A DNA stretch of 64,000 nucleotides from Leptolyngbya sp. NIES-2104 (GTDB lineage Bacteria; Cyanobacteriota; Cyanobacteriia; Leptolyngbyales; Leptolyngbyaceae). The notes beneath the pieces were generated by a model. That model saw only the letters and a list, made by a program, of their open reading frames with translations, was not told the DNA's origin and made no database searches. The stretch spans positions 3,224,001 to 3,288,000 of the forward strand of contig NZ_BBWW01000001.1 in NCBI RefSeq assembly GCF_001485215.1, given 5' to 3'. Position numbers and translations under genes: made by a program. How positions within the stretch are numbered: position 1 is the stretch's first letter; the number at the start of each line of letters is the position of its first letter. Shown piece after piece: positions 34,919 to 44,309 of this stretch.

Positions 34919-35043
34919 TGCATCAGCAGCTAGGATAAGCAGATGTTTTGAGATTTACTGGTTCAGACAATTCAATGAAGTGAGGATTTCAGCCTCGCTT
35001 TCTCGTTCTTAATCTTTGAAATAATTGAAAATAGGAGGCAGCC

Positions 35044-35700
35044 ATGAAGATACTTGAGAATAAAGTTGCCTTGGTGACTGGCGGAACGTCGGGAATTGGA
35101 AAAACAACTGCGATCGCATTCAGCAATGCAGGCTCAAAAGTTGTGCTTTCAGGCAGGCGTGAGCAAGAAGGTGAAGAAACCGCCGATTTGATTCGTCGAT
35201 CGGGCGGTGAATCTTTGTTTGTGCGCTCAGATGTATCGAGTGAAGCAGAAGTCAAAGCACTCATTGAGAAGACCGTTGAACAGTATGGTCGGCTAGATTG
35301 TGCCTTCAACGCTGGAATTGAGCCACCTCTAAAGCCGCTCCATGAGCAATCGGTTGAAGACTTCGACAAACTGATGGCGATTAATGTTCGAGGAGTGTTT
35401 TTGTGCATGAAATACGAAATTCAACAAATGCTCACGCAGGGAGGGGGAGTGATTGTCAACAATTCTTCAATGGGTGGTCTGATCGCATTTCCTGGAAATA
35501 GTCCTTATCACGCAAGTAAACACGCCGTGATGGGATTGACTCGTTCTGCTGCGCTAGACTACGCCAAGCAAAACGTTCGGATTAATGCGGTCAATCCCGG
35601 AATGATTGATACAGATATGATGGATCGTCTTGCACATGGGAATCCAGAGCAGATCACTGCTAGCAACGAAGCTAGCAGCAGCACTATCAGGAGTAGCTAA
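35044..35700 (+). CDS. SDR with shortened C-terminus and altered NAG motif
   Basis: A 218-residue protein with AGGAGG before the ATG. TGGTSGIG (residues 12-19) and YHASK (Tyr and Lys of the active site) are present, but the NNAG motif reads 'AFNAGI', one Asn codon short. After 'MIDTDMMDRLAHGNPEQI' the usual last 35-40 residues ('...DGGF') are replaced by a short foreign tail that stops at 35700. The tail runs into a transporter fossil on the other strand. Folding or tetramer formation is doubtful, so it may be a recent pseudogene. Confidence 0.75.
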   Translation: MKILENKVALVTGGTSGIGKTTAIAFSNAGSKVVLSGRREQEGEETADLIRRSGGESLFVRSDVSSEAEVKALIEKTVEQYGRLDCAFNAGIEPPLKPLHEQSVEDFDKLMAINVRGVFLCMKYEIQQMLTQGGGVIVNNSSMGGLIAFPGNSPYHASKHAVMGLTRSAALDYAKQNVRINAVNPGMIDTDMMDRLAHGNPEQITASNEASSSTIRSS

Positions 35701-35969
35701 CTGGAGGTGTAACTGCCCGTGATATCCCGCAGCCACCCTAGCAGTAGTGGACTGCCGATTACTGCGACCTGATTGATTGCCATGGCTAAACCCAGCGTAA
35801 ACCCCAACAAACAATCCCAGCACCGGAACAATCTGGGCAGCCGAAACAAGCAATCTAATCTCGAAAGCATTGAGTTCAAGCGAGGCTTGCAGGTGACTGG
35901 ATAATGCTCCCAATCCTTGAACCAAAAAGCAGGCAGTTGCTTGAGCGATCGAGAAATGGCAGGATTCAT
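35697..35969 (-). pseudogene. Fossil MFS transporter with internal deletion
   Basis: One minus-strand frame has 'LNAFEIRLLVSAAQIVPVLG', an N-terminal MFS helix pair; the adjoining frame has 'LGLAMAINQVAVIGSPLLLG' followed by 'WLRDITGSYTSS', the last helix and tail of a CynX/NimT-like permease. The middle of the gene is missing and the frames do not agree. It lies between the truncated SDR and the LysR gene. Confidence 0.5.
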
Positions 35970-35989
35970 GCCAAACGATTCATTGGTAG

Positions 35990-36907
35990 TCAGTCCACAA
36001 TATCAACTTGCTTTAACGTAGCAGCCAATTTTGTCATAAATTCAACAAAGACGCGAACCTTGGCTGAAAGGTAGCGTTTTTGAGGATACAACACAGCGAT
36101 CGGTAATCCAGCTTGAGTCGCGTAGGATTGAAGAATCGGTTGCAGGTCTCCCCGTGCGATCGCTTTTGCGGCAATAAACTTAGGCAACTGAACGACACCC
36201 GCTCCTCCGATCACCGCGTCCAAAATGACTTCTGAGTTATCGAATTTTAGATAACTGTCAACAGCAAGCTCGATCAATTTTCCGTCCTGTTCAAACTTCC
36301 AGGTCGGTTCTCGCCGTGTCTGTGGAAAGATAAAGTTGACGCAGCGATGCTGTGACAGCTCTGTAAGTGTTGTCGGCTCACCGTACTGAGCAAGATACTG
36401 TGGCGAGGCACAAGTAATGTATCGCGCTGTTCCCAAGTGGTGCATGGCTAAACGGCTATCTGTGTTCAAGCCAATCCGCACCGTCGCATCAACATCGTCC
36501 TCAATTAAATCAATCACGCGATCGCTAAATGAAACATTCAGGTTTAGCTCAGGATATTGTGCGGCAAATTGCAGCAGAGCAGGAGCAATATGCAGTTTGC
36601 CAAATGTAAAGCTGAGGTCGAGCCGTAATGTTCCGATCGGCAGTGCTTGCAATTGTTTGACTTCGAGTTCGGCTTCTTCCAAGTCGCTGAGAATTTGCTG
36701 AGCGCGTTGATAAAATCGACTGCCCGCTTCAGTCAGCGTTAAATTACGAGTCGTTCGTTGAACTAGGCGCACCCCCAATTCATCTTCTAAGCGCAAGACG
36801 GCTCGACTCACGGCGGACGGAGCCATGCCTAACTGCCTTGCTGCCTCCGAAAAGCTGCCAGATTGAGCAGAGCGCATAAAGATCATCAGGCTTTTCAGTT
36901 TGTCCAT
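35990..36907 (-). CDS. LysR-family transcriptional regulator
   Basis: A 305-residue protein, started at ATG 36907 ('MDKLKSLMIFMRSAQSGSFS', the usual LysR start); the frame is open to 36940. The winged helix-turn-helix covers residues 1-60 ('EAARQLGMAPSAVSRAVLRL'), and the periplasmic-binding-like effector domain follows from about 90. It belongs to the CrgA/DmlR-like group common next to oxidoreductases. It is divergent from the NmrA-like gene at 37040, separated by 132 AT-rich bases, and probably controls it. Confidence 0.92.
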   Translation of the reverse strand: MDKLKSLMIFMRSAQSGSFSEAARQLGMAPSAVSRAVLRLEDELGVRLVQRTTRNLTLTEAGSRFYQRAQQILSDLEEAELEVKQLQALPIGTLRLDLSFTFGKLHIAPALLQFAAQYPELNLNVSFSDRVIDLIEDDVDATVRIGLNTDSRLAMHHLGTARYITCASPQYLAQYGEPTTLTELSQHRCVNFIFPQTRREPTWKFEQDGKLIELAVDSYLKFDNSEVILDAVIGGAGVVQLPKFIAAKAIARGDLQPILQSYATQAGLPIAVLYPQKRYLSAKVRVFVEFMTKLAATLKQVDIVD

Positions 36908-37039
36908 TGCTGCACCCGCATCTTTGAATTTTTTGCACAAGTGTTTTGTAGTTTAACTGCTTTTTCTCTTTTCTTGTACAAGCTATCGTTTAGACAAAAT
37001 TAAATTTCTAGATCTACAAACAGGATTGAGGAAGTAGAC

Positions 37040-37921
37040 ATGACACAGCAAACAGATTCAAAACAAACGATCTTAGTCACCGGAGCTACAGGCAACCAGG
37101 GCGGTGCAGTAGCACGTCAACTGTTGCAGCGGGGAAATTTTGCGGTTCGCGCTTTTGTACGTGACTTAAACAAGCCTGCTGCCCAATCCCTTCAACAAGC
37201 AGGTGCAGAACTCGCAGTCGGAGATTTTAGCGATCGCGCCTCCCTCGATCGCGCTTTACAGGGTGTCTATGGTGTTTTTTCATTGCAGACTTTTCTCAAA
37301 GAAGGCGGATTAGAAGCCGAGATCCGAGATGGCAAAACGGTTGCAGACGCGGCAAAAGCGGCGGGCATCCAGCACTTTGTCTACAGTTCGGTAGGAAGTG
37401 CTGAACGCAACACGGGCGTTCCCCATTTTGACAGCAAGTTTCAAGTTGAAGAATACATTCGGTCTCTGGGCTTGCCCTACACCATCCTGCGTCCGGTTTT
37501 CTTTTTTTACAACTACGCCTCGATGCGCCCAATAATAGAGCAGGGAACGCTGCCCCAACCACTCAGCCCTGAGACAAAATTGCAGCAGCTATCGGAAGAA
37601 GATTACGGGGCAATGGTCGCTGAGGTATTCGATCGTTCCACCGAGTTCTTGAACCGCGAAATTGAAGTTGCCAGTGTAGAGATGACCATGACTGAGATCG
37701 CGGCAGCGTTTAGCCAAGTTTTGGGCAGGTCTGTCACCTACCAGCAGATTCCGTTTGAAGCATTTGAGCAGCAAGCCGGAGAGGAAGTGACTACCATGTA
37801 TCGCTGGTTTGAGCGCGTCGGTTATGCAGCGGATTTGGCGCAGTTGAAACGCGAGTTTCCAGCACCAACCGACTTTGAATCCTATTTACGCGGTTCCTTC
37901 GGAGTTGCGCGAGAGCGCTAA
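37040..37921 (+). CDS. NmrA-like NAD(P)-binding protein
   Basis: A 293-residue atypical SDR. The cofactor turn is 'VTGATGNQGGAVARQLL' (residues 14-30), the form with GxxGxxG of NmrA/HSCARG proteins, and 'FVYSSVGSAERNTGVPHFDS' is the conserved middle segment with no catalytic Tyr-Lys pair. Such proteins often sense the NADPH/NADP ratio instead of acting as enzymes. GAGGAAG precedes the ATG. It is the likely target of the divergent LysR regulator. The fossil at 3823-4131 belongs to the same family. Confidence 0.88.
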   Translation: MTQQTDSKQTILVTGATGNQGGAVARQLLQRGNFAVRAFVRDLNKPAAQSLQQAGAELAVGDFSDRASLDRALQGVYGVFSLQTFLKEGGLEAEIRDGKTVADAAKAAGIQHFVYSSVGSAERNTGVPHFDSKFQVEEYIRSLGLPYTILRPVFFFYNYASMRPIIEQGTLPQPLSPETKLQQLSEEDYGAMVAEVFDRSTEFLNREIEVASVEMTMTEIAAAFSQVLGRSVTYQQIPFEAFEQQAGEEVTTMYRWFERVGYAADLAQLKREFPAPTDFESYLRGSFGVARER

Positions 37922-38009
37922 TCGCGGTTGGGCAAAACCAGCCGAAGCCTGACTGATGATATGAACTGCCGCACGACTTGACCAGTATGCAAACAATTAG
38001 GAGAGAGCG

Positions 38010-38876
38010 ATGAAAGTATTAATGGTAGGAGCAACAGGTCAGTACGCTAGCCTTGTTCTGCCTGAGCTGAAGCAACGTGGCGCTACCGTGCGGGCGCTGG
38101 TGCGAGATGAACGTAAATCGAACGCGGCGCGGCAGCAGGGTGCAGAGGAAACGGCGATCGCCGACCTCAACGACTCAGATAGTCTTCGTGCTGCTGCGAC
38201 TGGCGTGGACGGTGTGTTTCACATTAATCCTGCCTTTACATCTAATGAAGCAGAATTAGGTGTGGCGATGGTTGAGGCAGCGAAGGCAGCGGGTGTGCAA
38301 AAGTTCGTGTTTTCGGGTGCGATTCATCCATCGATCTCGAAGATGAGTAACCATGCAGCGAAACGTTCGGTCGAGGAAGCACTGTACGAGTCTGGGATGG
38401 AGTTCACTGTCTTGCAGCCGACGATGTTCATGCAAACGCTTGATAACGGGTGGAATGCCGTGATCGCACAAGGACGCTTCTCCTTGCCCTACTCTAAATC
38501 TGCAAAAGCATCCTACGTCGATTACCGCGATGTAGCAGAAGTGGCGGCATTAGCACTGACGGGGAATCGATTAGGCTACGGCACATTCGAGCTATGTGCC
38601 CCTGGCATGGTCAACCGCGTAGAATTGGCAGCAATGATGAGTGAAGCGATCGGGAGCACGATTGAAGCGGGCGAACCCTCCTTTGACGAGTGGGCACAGG
38701 CAGCACATATTCCAGAGGGTTCTCGGCGCGAGGGCATGAGAACAATGTATGCTGACTATGATCAGCATGGGTTTCCGGGGGGCAATGCGCTGGTGCTGCA
38801 AGCCATTCTCGAACGAGAACCCCGGACGCTGCGGCAGTACATCCAAGAACTTGCAAACCGCAAAGTGGCTTCATGA
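38010..38876 (+). CDS. NAD(P)-binding protein, NmrA/azoreductase-type atypical SDR
   Basis: A 288-residue protein with AGGAGAG before the ATG. 'VLMVGATGQYASLVLPELKQ' (residues 3-22) is the nucleotide-binding turn; 'GVQKFVFSGAIHPSI' is the family's central strand. It resembles QOR2-type NAD(P)H quinone reductases more than the 37040 protein does. It sits 88 bases after that gene and 22 bases before the FAD monooxygenase, in one probable transcription unit. Confidence 0.87.
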   Translation: MKVLMVGATGQYASLVLPELKQRGATVRALVRDERKSNAARQQGAEETAIADLNDSDSLRAAATGVDGVFHINPAFTSNEAELGVAMVEAAKAAGVQKFVFSGAIHPSISKMSNHAAKRSVEEALYESGMEFTVLQPTMFMQTLDNGWNAVIAQGRFSLPYSKSAKASYVDYRDVAEVAALALTGNRLGYGTFELCAPGMVNRVELAAMMSEAIGSTIEAGEPSFDEWAQAAHIPEGSRREGMRTMYADYDQHGFPGGNALVLQAILEREPRTLRQYIQELANRKVAS

Positions 38877-38898
38877 CTCAGCATCAGGAGGATTACCA

Positions 38899-40038
38899 AT
38901 GCCCAAGATTGAACGTGTCCTCATTGTTGGGGCTGGCATTGCTGGGCTAAGCCTTGCCATTGCCCTTAAGCGTCAGGGACTGAATCCTGAAATCGTGGAG
39001 CGTCAAGCAGCATTGCCAACTTACGGTGCAGGGATTTACCTGGTTGGAAACGCGATGCGGGCGCTCGGATCGCTAAATCTAGACGATCCAGTCCTTCGCC
39101 AAGGAGCATTAATCCAGACTCAAACCCTGTTAGACGATCGAGGTCGAACGCTTGCCACGATCAACACTGAGAGCGTGTGGGCAAGTTGCGGTCCCTGCGT
39201 GGGTATCCGCCGAGTTGATCTCCAGAGCATCCTAGTTGAGGCGTTGGGAGCGGCACAACTTCATTTCTCAACAACTGTGGCTGCACTTGAGCAGCGTGAG
39301 AACTTCGTTGCAGTTCAATTTAGCAATGGAACTGAAGGTCATTACGATCTCGTGGTGGGAGCCGATGGTGTGCGATCATCGATTCGCAAGCTGGTGTTTG
39401 GGGACTTGCAGCCCCGCTACTGTGGTCAGGTAGGCTGGCGGTTCCTGGTGTCGTGCCCGCCATCAATAACAGGCTGGACTGTCTTTGCTGGGCATCGTGG
39501 AGTCTTCCTGTTTGTTCCAGTGGGCAGCGGTCAGGCATACTGTTACGCTGACGCTGTAATTGCTCAGCCGCTGGATGATCCGCTAGAAGGACGATTGGAG
39601 CGGCTACGATCGCGCTTCGGGTCTTACGCGAGTCCGGTGCCGGAAGCACTGGCAGAACTCCAGTCTTCAGAACAGATTCACTTTGCGGCGATCGAGGACA
39701 TTCTACAAGAGCCGTGGGCATCAGGTCGGGTGCTGCTGATCGGGGATGCCGCTCATGCAACGTCCCCCAATATGGCTTCGGGTGCGGCAATGGCGCTTGA
39801 GGATGCTCTTGTGCTGTCCAAGCTGATTGCGTCGGAGCGAGATGTTACGCAAGTCCTGGATGAGTACATGACCCAACGGATGCCTCGAATTCGTTGGGTA
39901 CATGAACAGACCCACCGTCGCGATCAGATCCGAAATCTCCCGCCGCTCATCCGAAATATCATGACACGCTACCTAGCGAATTCCGTCTATCGTGCAAACT
40001 ACACTCCGCTCATCGCTGAGCTATCAGAGAGCAATTGA
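38899..40038 (+). CDS. FAD-dependent monooxygenase (salicylate-hydroxylase-like)
   Basis: A 379-residue protein from ATG 38899, with AGGAGG upstream; the open frame extends back into the previous gene. 'VLIVGAGIAGLSLAIALKRQ' (residues 7-26) is the FAD turn, 'YDLVVGADGVRSSIR' the DG motif, and 'VLLIGDAAHATSPNMASGAA' the second FAD contact with GD. The set of three motifs is that of class A flavoprotein hydroxylases, which use NAD(P)H and oxygen. Intact, unlike the monooxygenase at 27972. Substrate unknown. Confidence 0.92.
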   Translation: MPKIERVLIVGAGIAGLSLAIALKRQGLNPEIVERQAALPTYGAGIYLVGNAMRALGSLNLDDPVLRQGALIQTQTLLDDRGRTLATINTESVWASCGPCVGIRRVDLQSILVEALGAAQLHFSTTVAALEQRENFVAVQFSNGTEGHYDLVVGADGVRSSIRKLVFGDLQPRYCGQVGWRFLVSCPPSITGWTVFAGHRGVFLFVPVGSGQAYCYADAVIAQPLDDPLEGRLERLRSRFGSYASPVPEALAELQSSEQIHFAAIEDILQEPWASGRVLLIGDAAHATSPNMASGAAMALEDALVLSKLIASERDVTQVLDEYMTQRMPRIRWVHEQTHRRDQIRNLPPLIRNIMTRYLANSVYRANYTPLIAELSESN

Positions 40039-40146
40039 GGGAGTTCAATAGAAACCGATGTCATCCTAATGGTTGATTTAGGTTTACAGGTTCTTAAGTT
40101 AGATCTGTCACTTAAGCTGTACCTATCTCGCATTGCTCAGGCAAGT

Positions 40147-41040
40147 ATGAAAATGAATTATTCTCGAAGTCGTCGAATATTTTTGCTAGCTGCTGTATCT
40201 ATCCCGATCGCGACGGTTTGCGCCTCTTGGTCTACCAAGGGAGAAAATGCTTCTTCGGCTCAAACACAGTTTGCAAAACTCGAACGGACATTAGCAGGTC
40301 GGCTTGGAGTCTTTGCGCTGAATACCGCCAATCGTGCACAACTTAGCTATCGCGCCAACGAGCCTTTCCCCCTATGCAGCACTTTCAAGATACTCCTAAC
40401 ATCTGCCATCTTGAAGCGCAGCACACAGGTCGAGGGGTTAATGCAGCAGCGCATCAGATATCAGCAGCGCGATCTTGTCACCTATTCCCCGATTACTGAA
40501 CAGCATGTCAAAGAGGGCATGACGGTTGCCGCTCTTTGTGCTGCGGCAATGCAGTACAGCGATAACACTGCTTCAAATCTGCTGATGAAGATCCTGGGTG
40601 GACCTGGATCTGTAACTGCGTTCGCACGTTCTATTGGCGATCGTCAATTTCGCCTCGATCGCTGGGAGACTGCTCTTAATTCATCGATCCCAGGCGATCG
40701 GCGAGATACATCGACACCCGCTGCAATGGGGCTTAGCCTTCAACAACTCGCCCTTGGGAACGCACTAGAACCGCATCTCCAGGCGCAATTACAAGCTTGG
40801 TTACGGGGTAACACGACTGGGGCAGCGCGCATTCGAGCCGGTGTTCCAGCGAACTGGCAAGTTGGAGATAAGACCGGGACTGGCGACTACGGAACCGCAA
40901 ACGATGTTGCCGTGCTGTGGTCGCCACAGCGTTCACCCGTCGTTGTCGCGATCTACACCACTCAGGGTGAGAAAGACGCAAAAGCACGGAATGACATTAT
41001 TGCATCAGCCGCTCGAATTGTTGTCGATTCGCTGGGCTAG
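40147..41040 (+). CDS. Class A beta-lactamase
   Basis: A 297-residue protein started at ATG 40147; 26 upstream codons are open but lack signal-like character. The N-terminus 'SRSRRIFLLAAVSIP' looks like a twin-arginine export signal. All class A motifs are present: Ser78 and Lys81 in 'CSTFK', 'SDN' at 138-140, the Glu in 'RWETALN' (Glu174), and 'KTG' at 252-254. It should hydrolyse penicillins or related lactams in the periplasm. The Cys before the active Ser has no partner after KTG, so the carbapenemase-type disulfide is absent. Confidence 0.93.
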   Translation: MKMNYSRSRRIFLLAAVSIPIATVCASWSTKGENASSAQTQFAKLERTLAGRLGVFALNTANRAQLSYRANEPFPLCSTFKILLTSAILKRSTQVEGLMQQRIRYQQRDLVTYSPITEQHVKEGMTVAALCAAAMQYSDNTASNLLMKILGGPGSVTAFARSIGDRQFRLDRWETALNSSIPGDRRDTSTPAAMGLSLQQLALGNALEPHLQAQLQAWLRGNTTGAARIRAGVPANWQVGDKTGTGDYGTANDVAVLWSPQRSPVVVAIYTTQGEKDAKARNDIIASAARIVVDSLG

Positions 41041-41120
41041 TCGCATCACAAACTGAGTCCTTTCGACAAAAAAGGTGATTCTGAGGCTGACTTATTTAAT
41101 TTGGCATTGTACAAATCACA

Positions 41121-44100
41121 TTAACGGGTCGTTATCGCTGCTTCAGTTGAGGCTTGGCGCTGGCTGGGTGGCTTTGACTTACGACCCGAAATGTCCTGCA
41201 ACAACCCCATCAAGGCAGGAACGACAGTTGGGGTAAGAATCGTGGAGAACGCTAATCCTCCAGTTAAGACAATCCCCAATCCCTGATATAACTCGGTTCC
41301 CTGACCTGGCAAAACAGCGAGCGGTAACATTCCTAACACACTGGTTCCAGCCGCCATGAAAATAGCACGGAGTCGATCGCGTGTAGCTTCATAAAGCGAT
41401 TCATCGTAGTCCATTCCCTCTTCTTGAAGCTGAAGGGCGCGATCGACGAGTAAAATCGCATTGTTGACGACTACGCCTGTTAAAATCACAAATCCCAGTG
41501 CTGTGATCATATCCAGCGGCACAATGACACCTGGAATGCTGTTAGCAAGAACTAAGCAGAGCAACGCGCCCGTCATTCCCATTGGAACGGTTGCCATGAT
41601 CACCCAGGGGTAAAGAAACGAACGATAGAGCGCAACCAACAGCAAATAGGTAATCAACAGAGATAACGCAAAGGCAGAAGCTAACTGAGATACAGCGGTA
41701 GCTAAACGGTCTGCGGAACCTGCTAGCTGAATTCGATAACCCGGAGGAAGATTTGCCCGTAGGGGAGCAAGTACCTGCGTTTCTGCTTGCTCCACCAATC
41801 GACCCAAAGGTGCATCAGCAGCCAGTGTAGCAATCAATGTCACTGATCGATCTAAATCCACATGGTTGACGACATCAGGACCGGTCGTCTCCCGCACCTC
41901 AGCGACATCTGAGAGTTGAAGGCGCTGTCCTCTGTTGGAGTAAAGTGGCAATTGGCGCAACTGTTCAGGGGTTTCCACAAAGGTATCCTGAAGTTCAACC
42001 GAGACATCTAGCTCTTCATTGCCATCCACAAATTCAGACGCTATCCGTCCACCCAGCGAGGCTTCCACAACAGTTCCCACATCTGCTTCAGCCACTCCCA
42101 CTTCGGCTAAGCGTTCGCGATTAGGAATTACTTGAAGTTCACCTGCCCCAAACGCATAGTTTGAACGCACGTTTTGAATCCCACTTAACGATCGCAGTTG
42201 CCCGATCACCTGCTGATCAAGCTGACTCAACCGCTCTAAATCGGTACCAATAATATCCACTTCAAACTCTTTCCCCGGATCGCGAAAGATTGAGGATCGC
42301 GATGGCACCAAAAAGCGGTAGCCTGCAAACTGACTGCTGACACTTCGCATCCGATCGATCATGCTCGATAAACCACTGGTGGTCGCAAACTCTGGTTTAA
42401 GCACCGCGTTAATCGATCGATTTCCGCCAGGACGATCGACATGCAGTACCCGCTCAACTTCGGGTTGCGATTTGAGCCAGTCTCGGACAGGTTGCGACTG
42501 GCGAATCGCTTCTGGCAAATTGGTTCCAGGCATTGGCTCATTGCGCCAAAGCAGGTTATTGCGATTGCCTTCGGGCAAATAATCAGCGGGTGGCAACAGT
42601 AAGACACTCGTCACCAAGAGTACGATTGGAATCGCCAGAACGAATAACCGTCGCTTGAGTCGTCCGCGTCCGAGTGACCAACTCACCGTCATACATACTA
42701 TGGCTTCCAGTCTGCCCTGAAATCCTCGAAAGACGGCTGAAGTTTTTGCTACCGATCGCTCTAACCAATTGCCCCCGCGATAGGTTCCACCTGTGATCAT
42801 TTGCAGTGCCTCCGATTGCTTGAGAAATAAGCCAGAGAGCATCGGAACCAGCGTAAAGGCGGCAAACAGTGAGAACATTGTAGAGAAAGACAGGGTGATT
42901 GCCATATCGACATACAACTGTCCTACTTCTCCCGTCACCATGACCAAGGGAGCGAAAACCACGACGTTTGTGAGCGTTGAGCCGAGCATGGCTGCCCACA
43001 CCTCTTGAGTCCCGTCAACCGCAGCTTGCAGTGGCTGCTTACCCTGCTGCATGTGGGTAAAAATGTTCTCTACTACGACAATGGCATTATCGACCATCAT
43101 CCCAATTGCAAAGGATAAACCTGCCAGACTGATGATATTCAATGTGCGACCAAATAAATGCATCACAGTGAACGTCATGATCAACGATGTGGGAATGGTT
43201 AAGGCAATTACAGCAACCGTTCGCATGGAACCCAAAAACAACAGCAAAACTGCCGTTGCCAGCAATGCTCCTGAAACTAGGTTGCCTTGCACGAACGCAA
43301 TTGCTTGATTGATGTATTCGCTCTCATCGTAATTGTAGACAAACTGAATCCCTTCTCCCTCCTGGTCAAACTGGGCTTCCAGTTCTGTAATTGCCGATCG
43401 CACTCCTCTAGCGACGTTCGGCACATTCGCACCCACTTGTCGAACAATGCCGATTACAACCGTCTCCATGTCGTTAAAGACGAGCGCACTATCCCTGGTT
43501 CTGCGTCCCATCTGAACGGTTGCCACATCCCGCAAATAGACCGTGCCAGACGCATCACGCCGGAGAATAAATGCTTCAATTTGCTTTACTTCTTGCGATC
43601 GGCTTAATGTCCGTACCCGATATTCACGCCGACCTAGTTCCAGCGGACCCCCTCGGATATCGCGGTTGTTTTCCTGCAAAACCCGCACCACATCTCCAAT
43701 CGTCAGGTTGCGATCCGTTAGCGCCTGCGGATTCACCAGCACTTCGACTTCACGCTGTCGTCCACCGGCTGTGACAAATTGCCCCACGCCATTCACTTGT
43801 CGCAATCGCGGCACAATCACTTCTTCTACTAAGTCGCGGTAATGGTCAGGGTTACTTTCAAATCCCGCTTTCGGCTGCATGGGTATCCACATCATCGGAG
43901 AGCTATTGCCCCCGACCAATTCCACATTCGATTCATCGGCTTCTTCTGGCAAACTGTCTGCTTGCTGTAAGCGATTGATGACATCAACGAGGCGATCGTT
44001 CAGGTTATTGCCCTCCTCGAATTCCAATGTAATCACGCTCAAGCCCGTCCGAGAGATGCTGCTGACTTCCTGAACACCCTGAACTTGCTCCATTTGTTCT

Positions 44101-44303
44101 TCGATCGAGCGCGTCACCAACTCTTCGACTTCGACCGGAGCCGCTCCCAAATAAGGAGTAGTGATGGTAATTTCAGGACGATCGCCACCGGGCTGCAACT
44201 CTAGCGGCAAATTCAGCAGTGCCAGAATTCCGAGTAGCGCCAGCAAAACAAACAGCACGAATGTTCCGTGCCGCCAACGCACAGATGCTTCAATCAAATT
44301 CAT
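41121..44303 (-). CDS. RND efflux pump inner-membrane permease (AcrB-like)
   Basis: A 1060-residue permease. The first helix 'FVLFVLLALLGILALLNLP', 'GGDRPEITITTPYLGAAPVE' in the porter domain, and 'GMMVDNAIVVVENIFTHM' in TM4 are clear. TM10 reads 'TGVVVNNAILLVDRAL'. In AcrB the proton relay uses Asp-Asp in TM4 and Lys in TM10; here it is Asp-Asn and Asn, as in a subgroup of cyanobacterial HAE pumps, so proton coupling must differ. It follows the adaptor gene by 6 bases. Together they export small hydrophobic compounds or metals. Confidence 0.93.
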   Translation of the reverse strand: MNLIEASVRWRHGTFVLFVLLALLGILALLNLPLELQPGGDRPEITITTPYLGAAPVEVEELVTRSIEEQMEQVQGVQEVSSISRTGLSVITLEFEEGNNLNDRLVDVINRLQQADSLPEEADESNVELVGGNSSPMMWIPMQPKAGFESNPDHYRDLVEEVIVPRLRQVNGVGQFVTAGGRQREVEVLVNPQALTDRNLTIGDVVRVLQENNRDIRGGPLELGRREYRVRTLSRSQEVKQIEAFILRRDASGTVYLRDVATVQMGRRTRDSALVFNDMETVVIGIVRQVGANVPNVARGVRSAITELEAQFDQEGEGIQFVYNYDESEYINQAIAFVQGNLVSGALLATAVLLLFLGSMRTVAVIALTIPTSLIMTFTVMHLFGRTLNIISLAGLSFAIGMMVDNAIVVVENIFTHMQQGKQPLQAAVDGTQEVWAAMLGSTLTNVVVFAPLVMVTGEVGQLYVDMAITLSFSTMFSLFAAFTLVPMLSGLFLKQSEALQMITGGTYRGGNWLERSVAKTSAVFRGFQGRLEAIVCMTVSWSLGRGRLKRRLFVLAIPIVLLVTSVLLLPPADYLPEGNRNNLLWRNEPMPGTNLPEAIRQSQPVRDWLKSQPEVERVLHVDRPGGNRSINAVLKPEFATTSGLSSMIDRMRSVSSQFAGYRFLVPSRSSIFRDPGKEFEVDIIGTDLERLSQLDQQVIGQLRSLSGIQNVRSNYAFGAGELQVIPNRERLAEVGVAEADVGTVVEASLGGRIASEFVDGNEELDVSVELQDTFVETPEQLRQLPLYSNRGQRLQLSDVAEVRETTGPDVVNHVDLDRSVTLIATLAADAPLGRLVEQAETQVLAPLRANLPPGYRIQLAGSADRLATAVSQLASAFALSLLITYLLLVALYRSFLYPWVIMATVPMGMTGALLCLVLANSIPGVIVPLDMITALGFVILTGVVVNNAILLVDRALQLQEEGMDYDESLYEATRDRLRAIFMAAGTSVLGMLPLAVLPGQGTELYQGLGIVLTGGLAFSTILTPTVVPALMGLLQDISGRKSKPPSQRQASTEAAITTR

Positions 44304-44309
44304 AATCGC

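Noticed and set aside
38749-38898. Extended start of the FAD monooxygenase at 38899
   Set aside because: The upstream codons lie inside the previous gene in another frame; AGGAGG precedes the ATG at 38899.
40147-41040. Carbapenemase-type class A enzyme because of Cys before the active Ser
   Set aside because: The partner Cys expected after KTG is absent, so the diagnostic disulfide cannot form.
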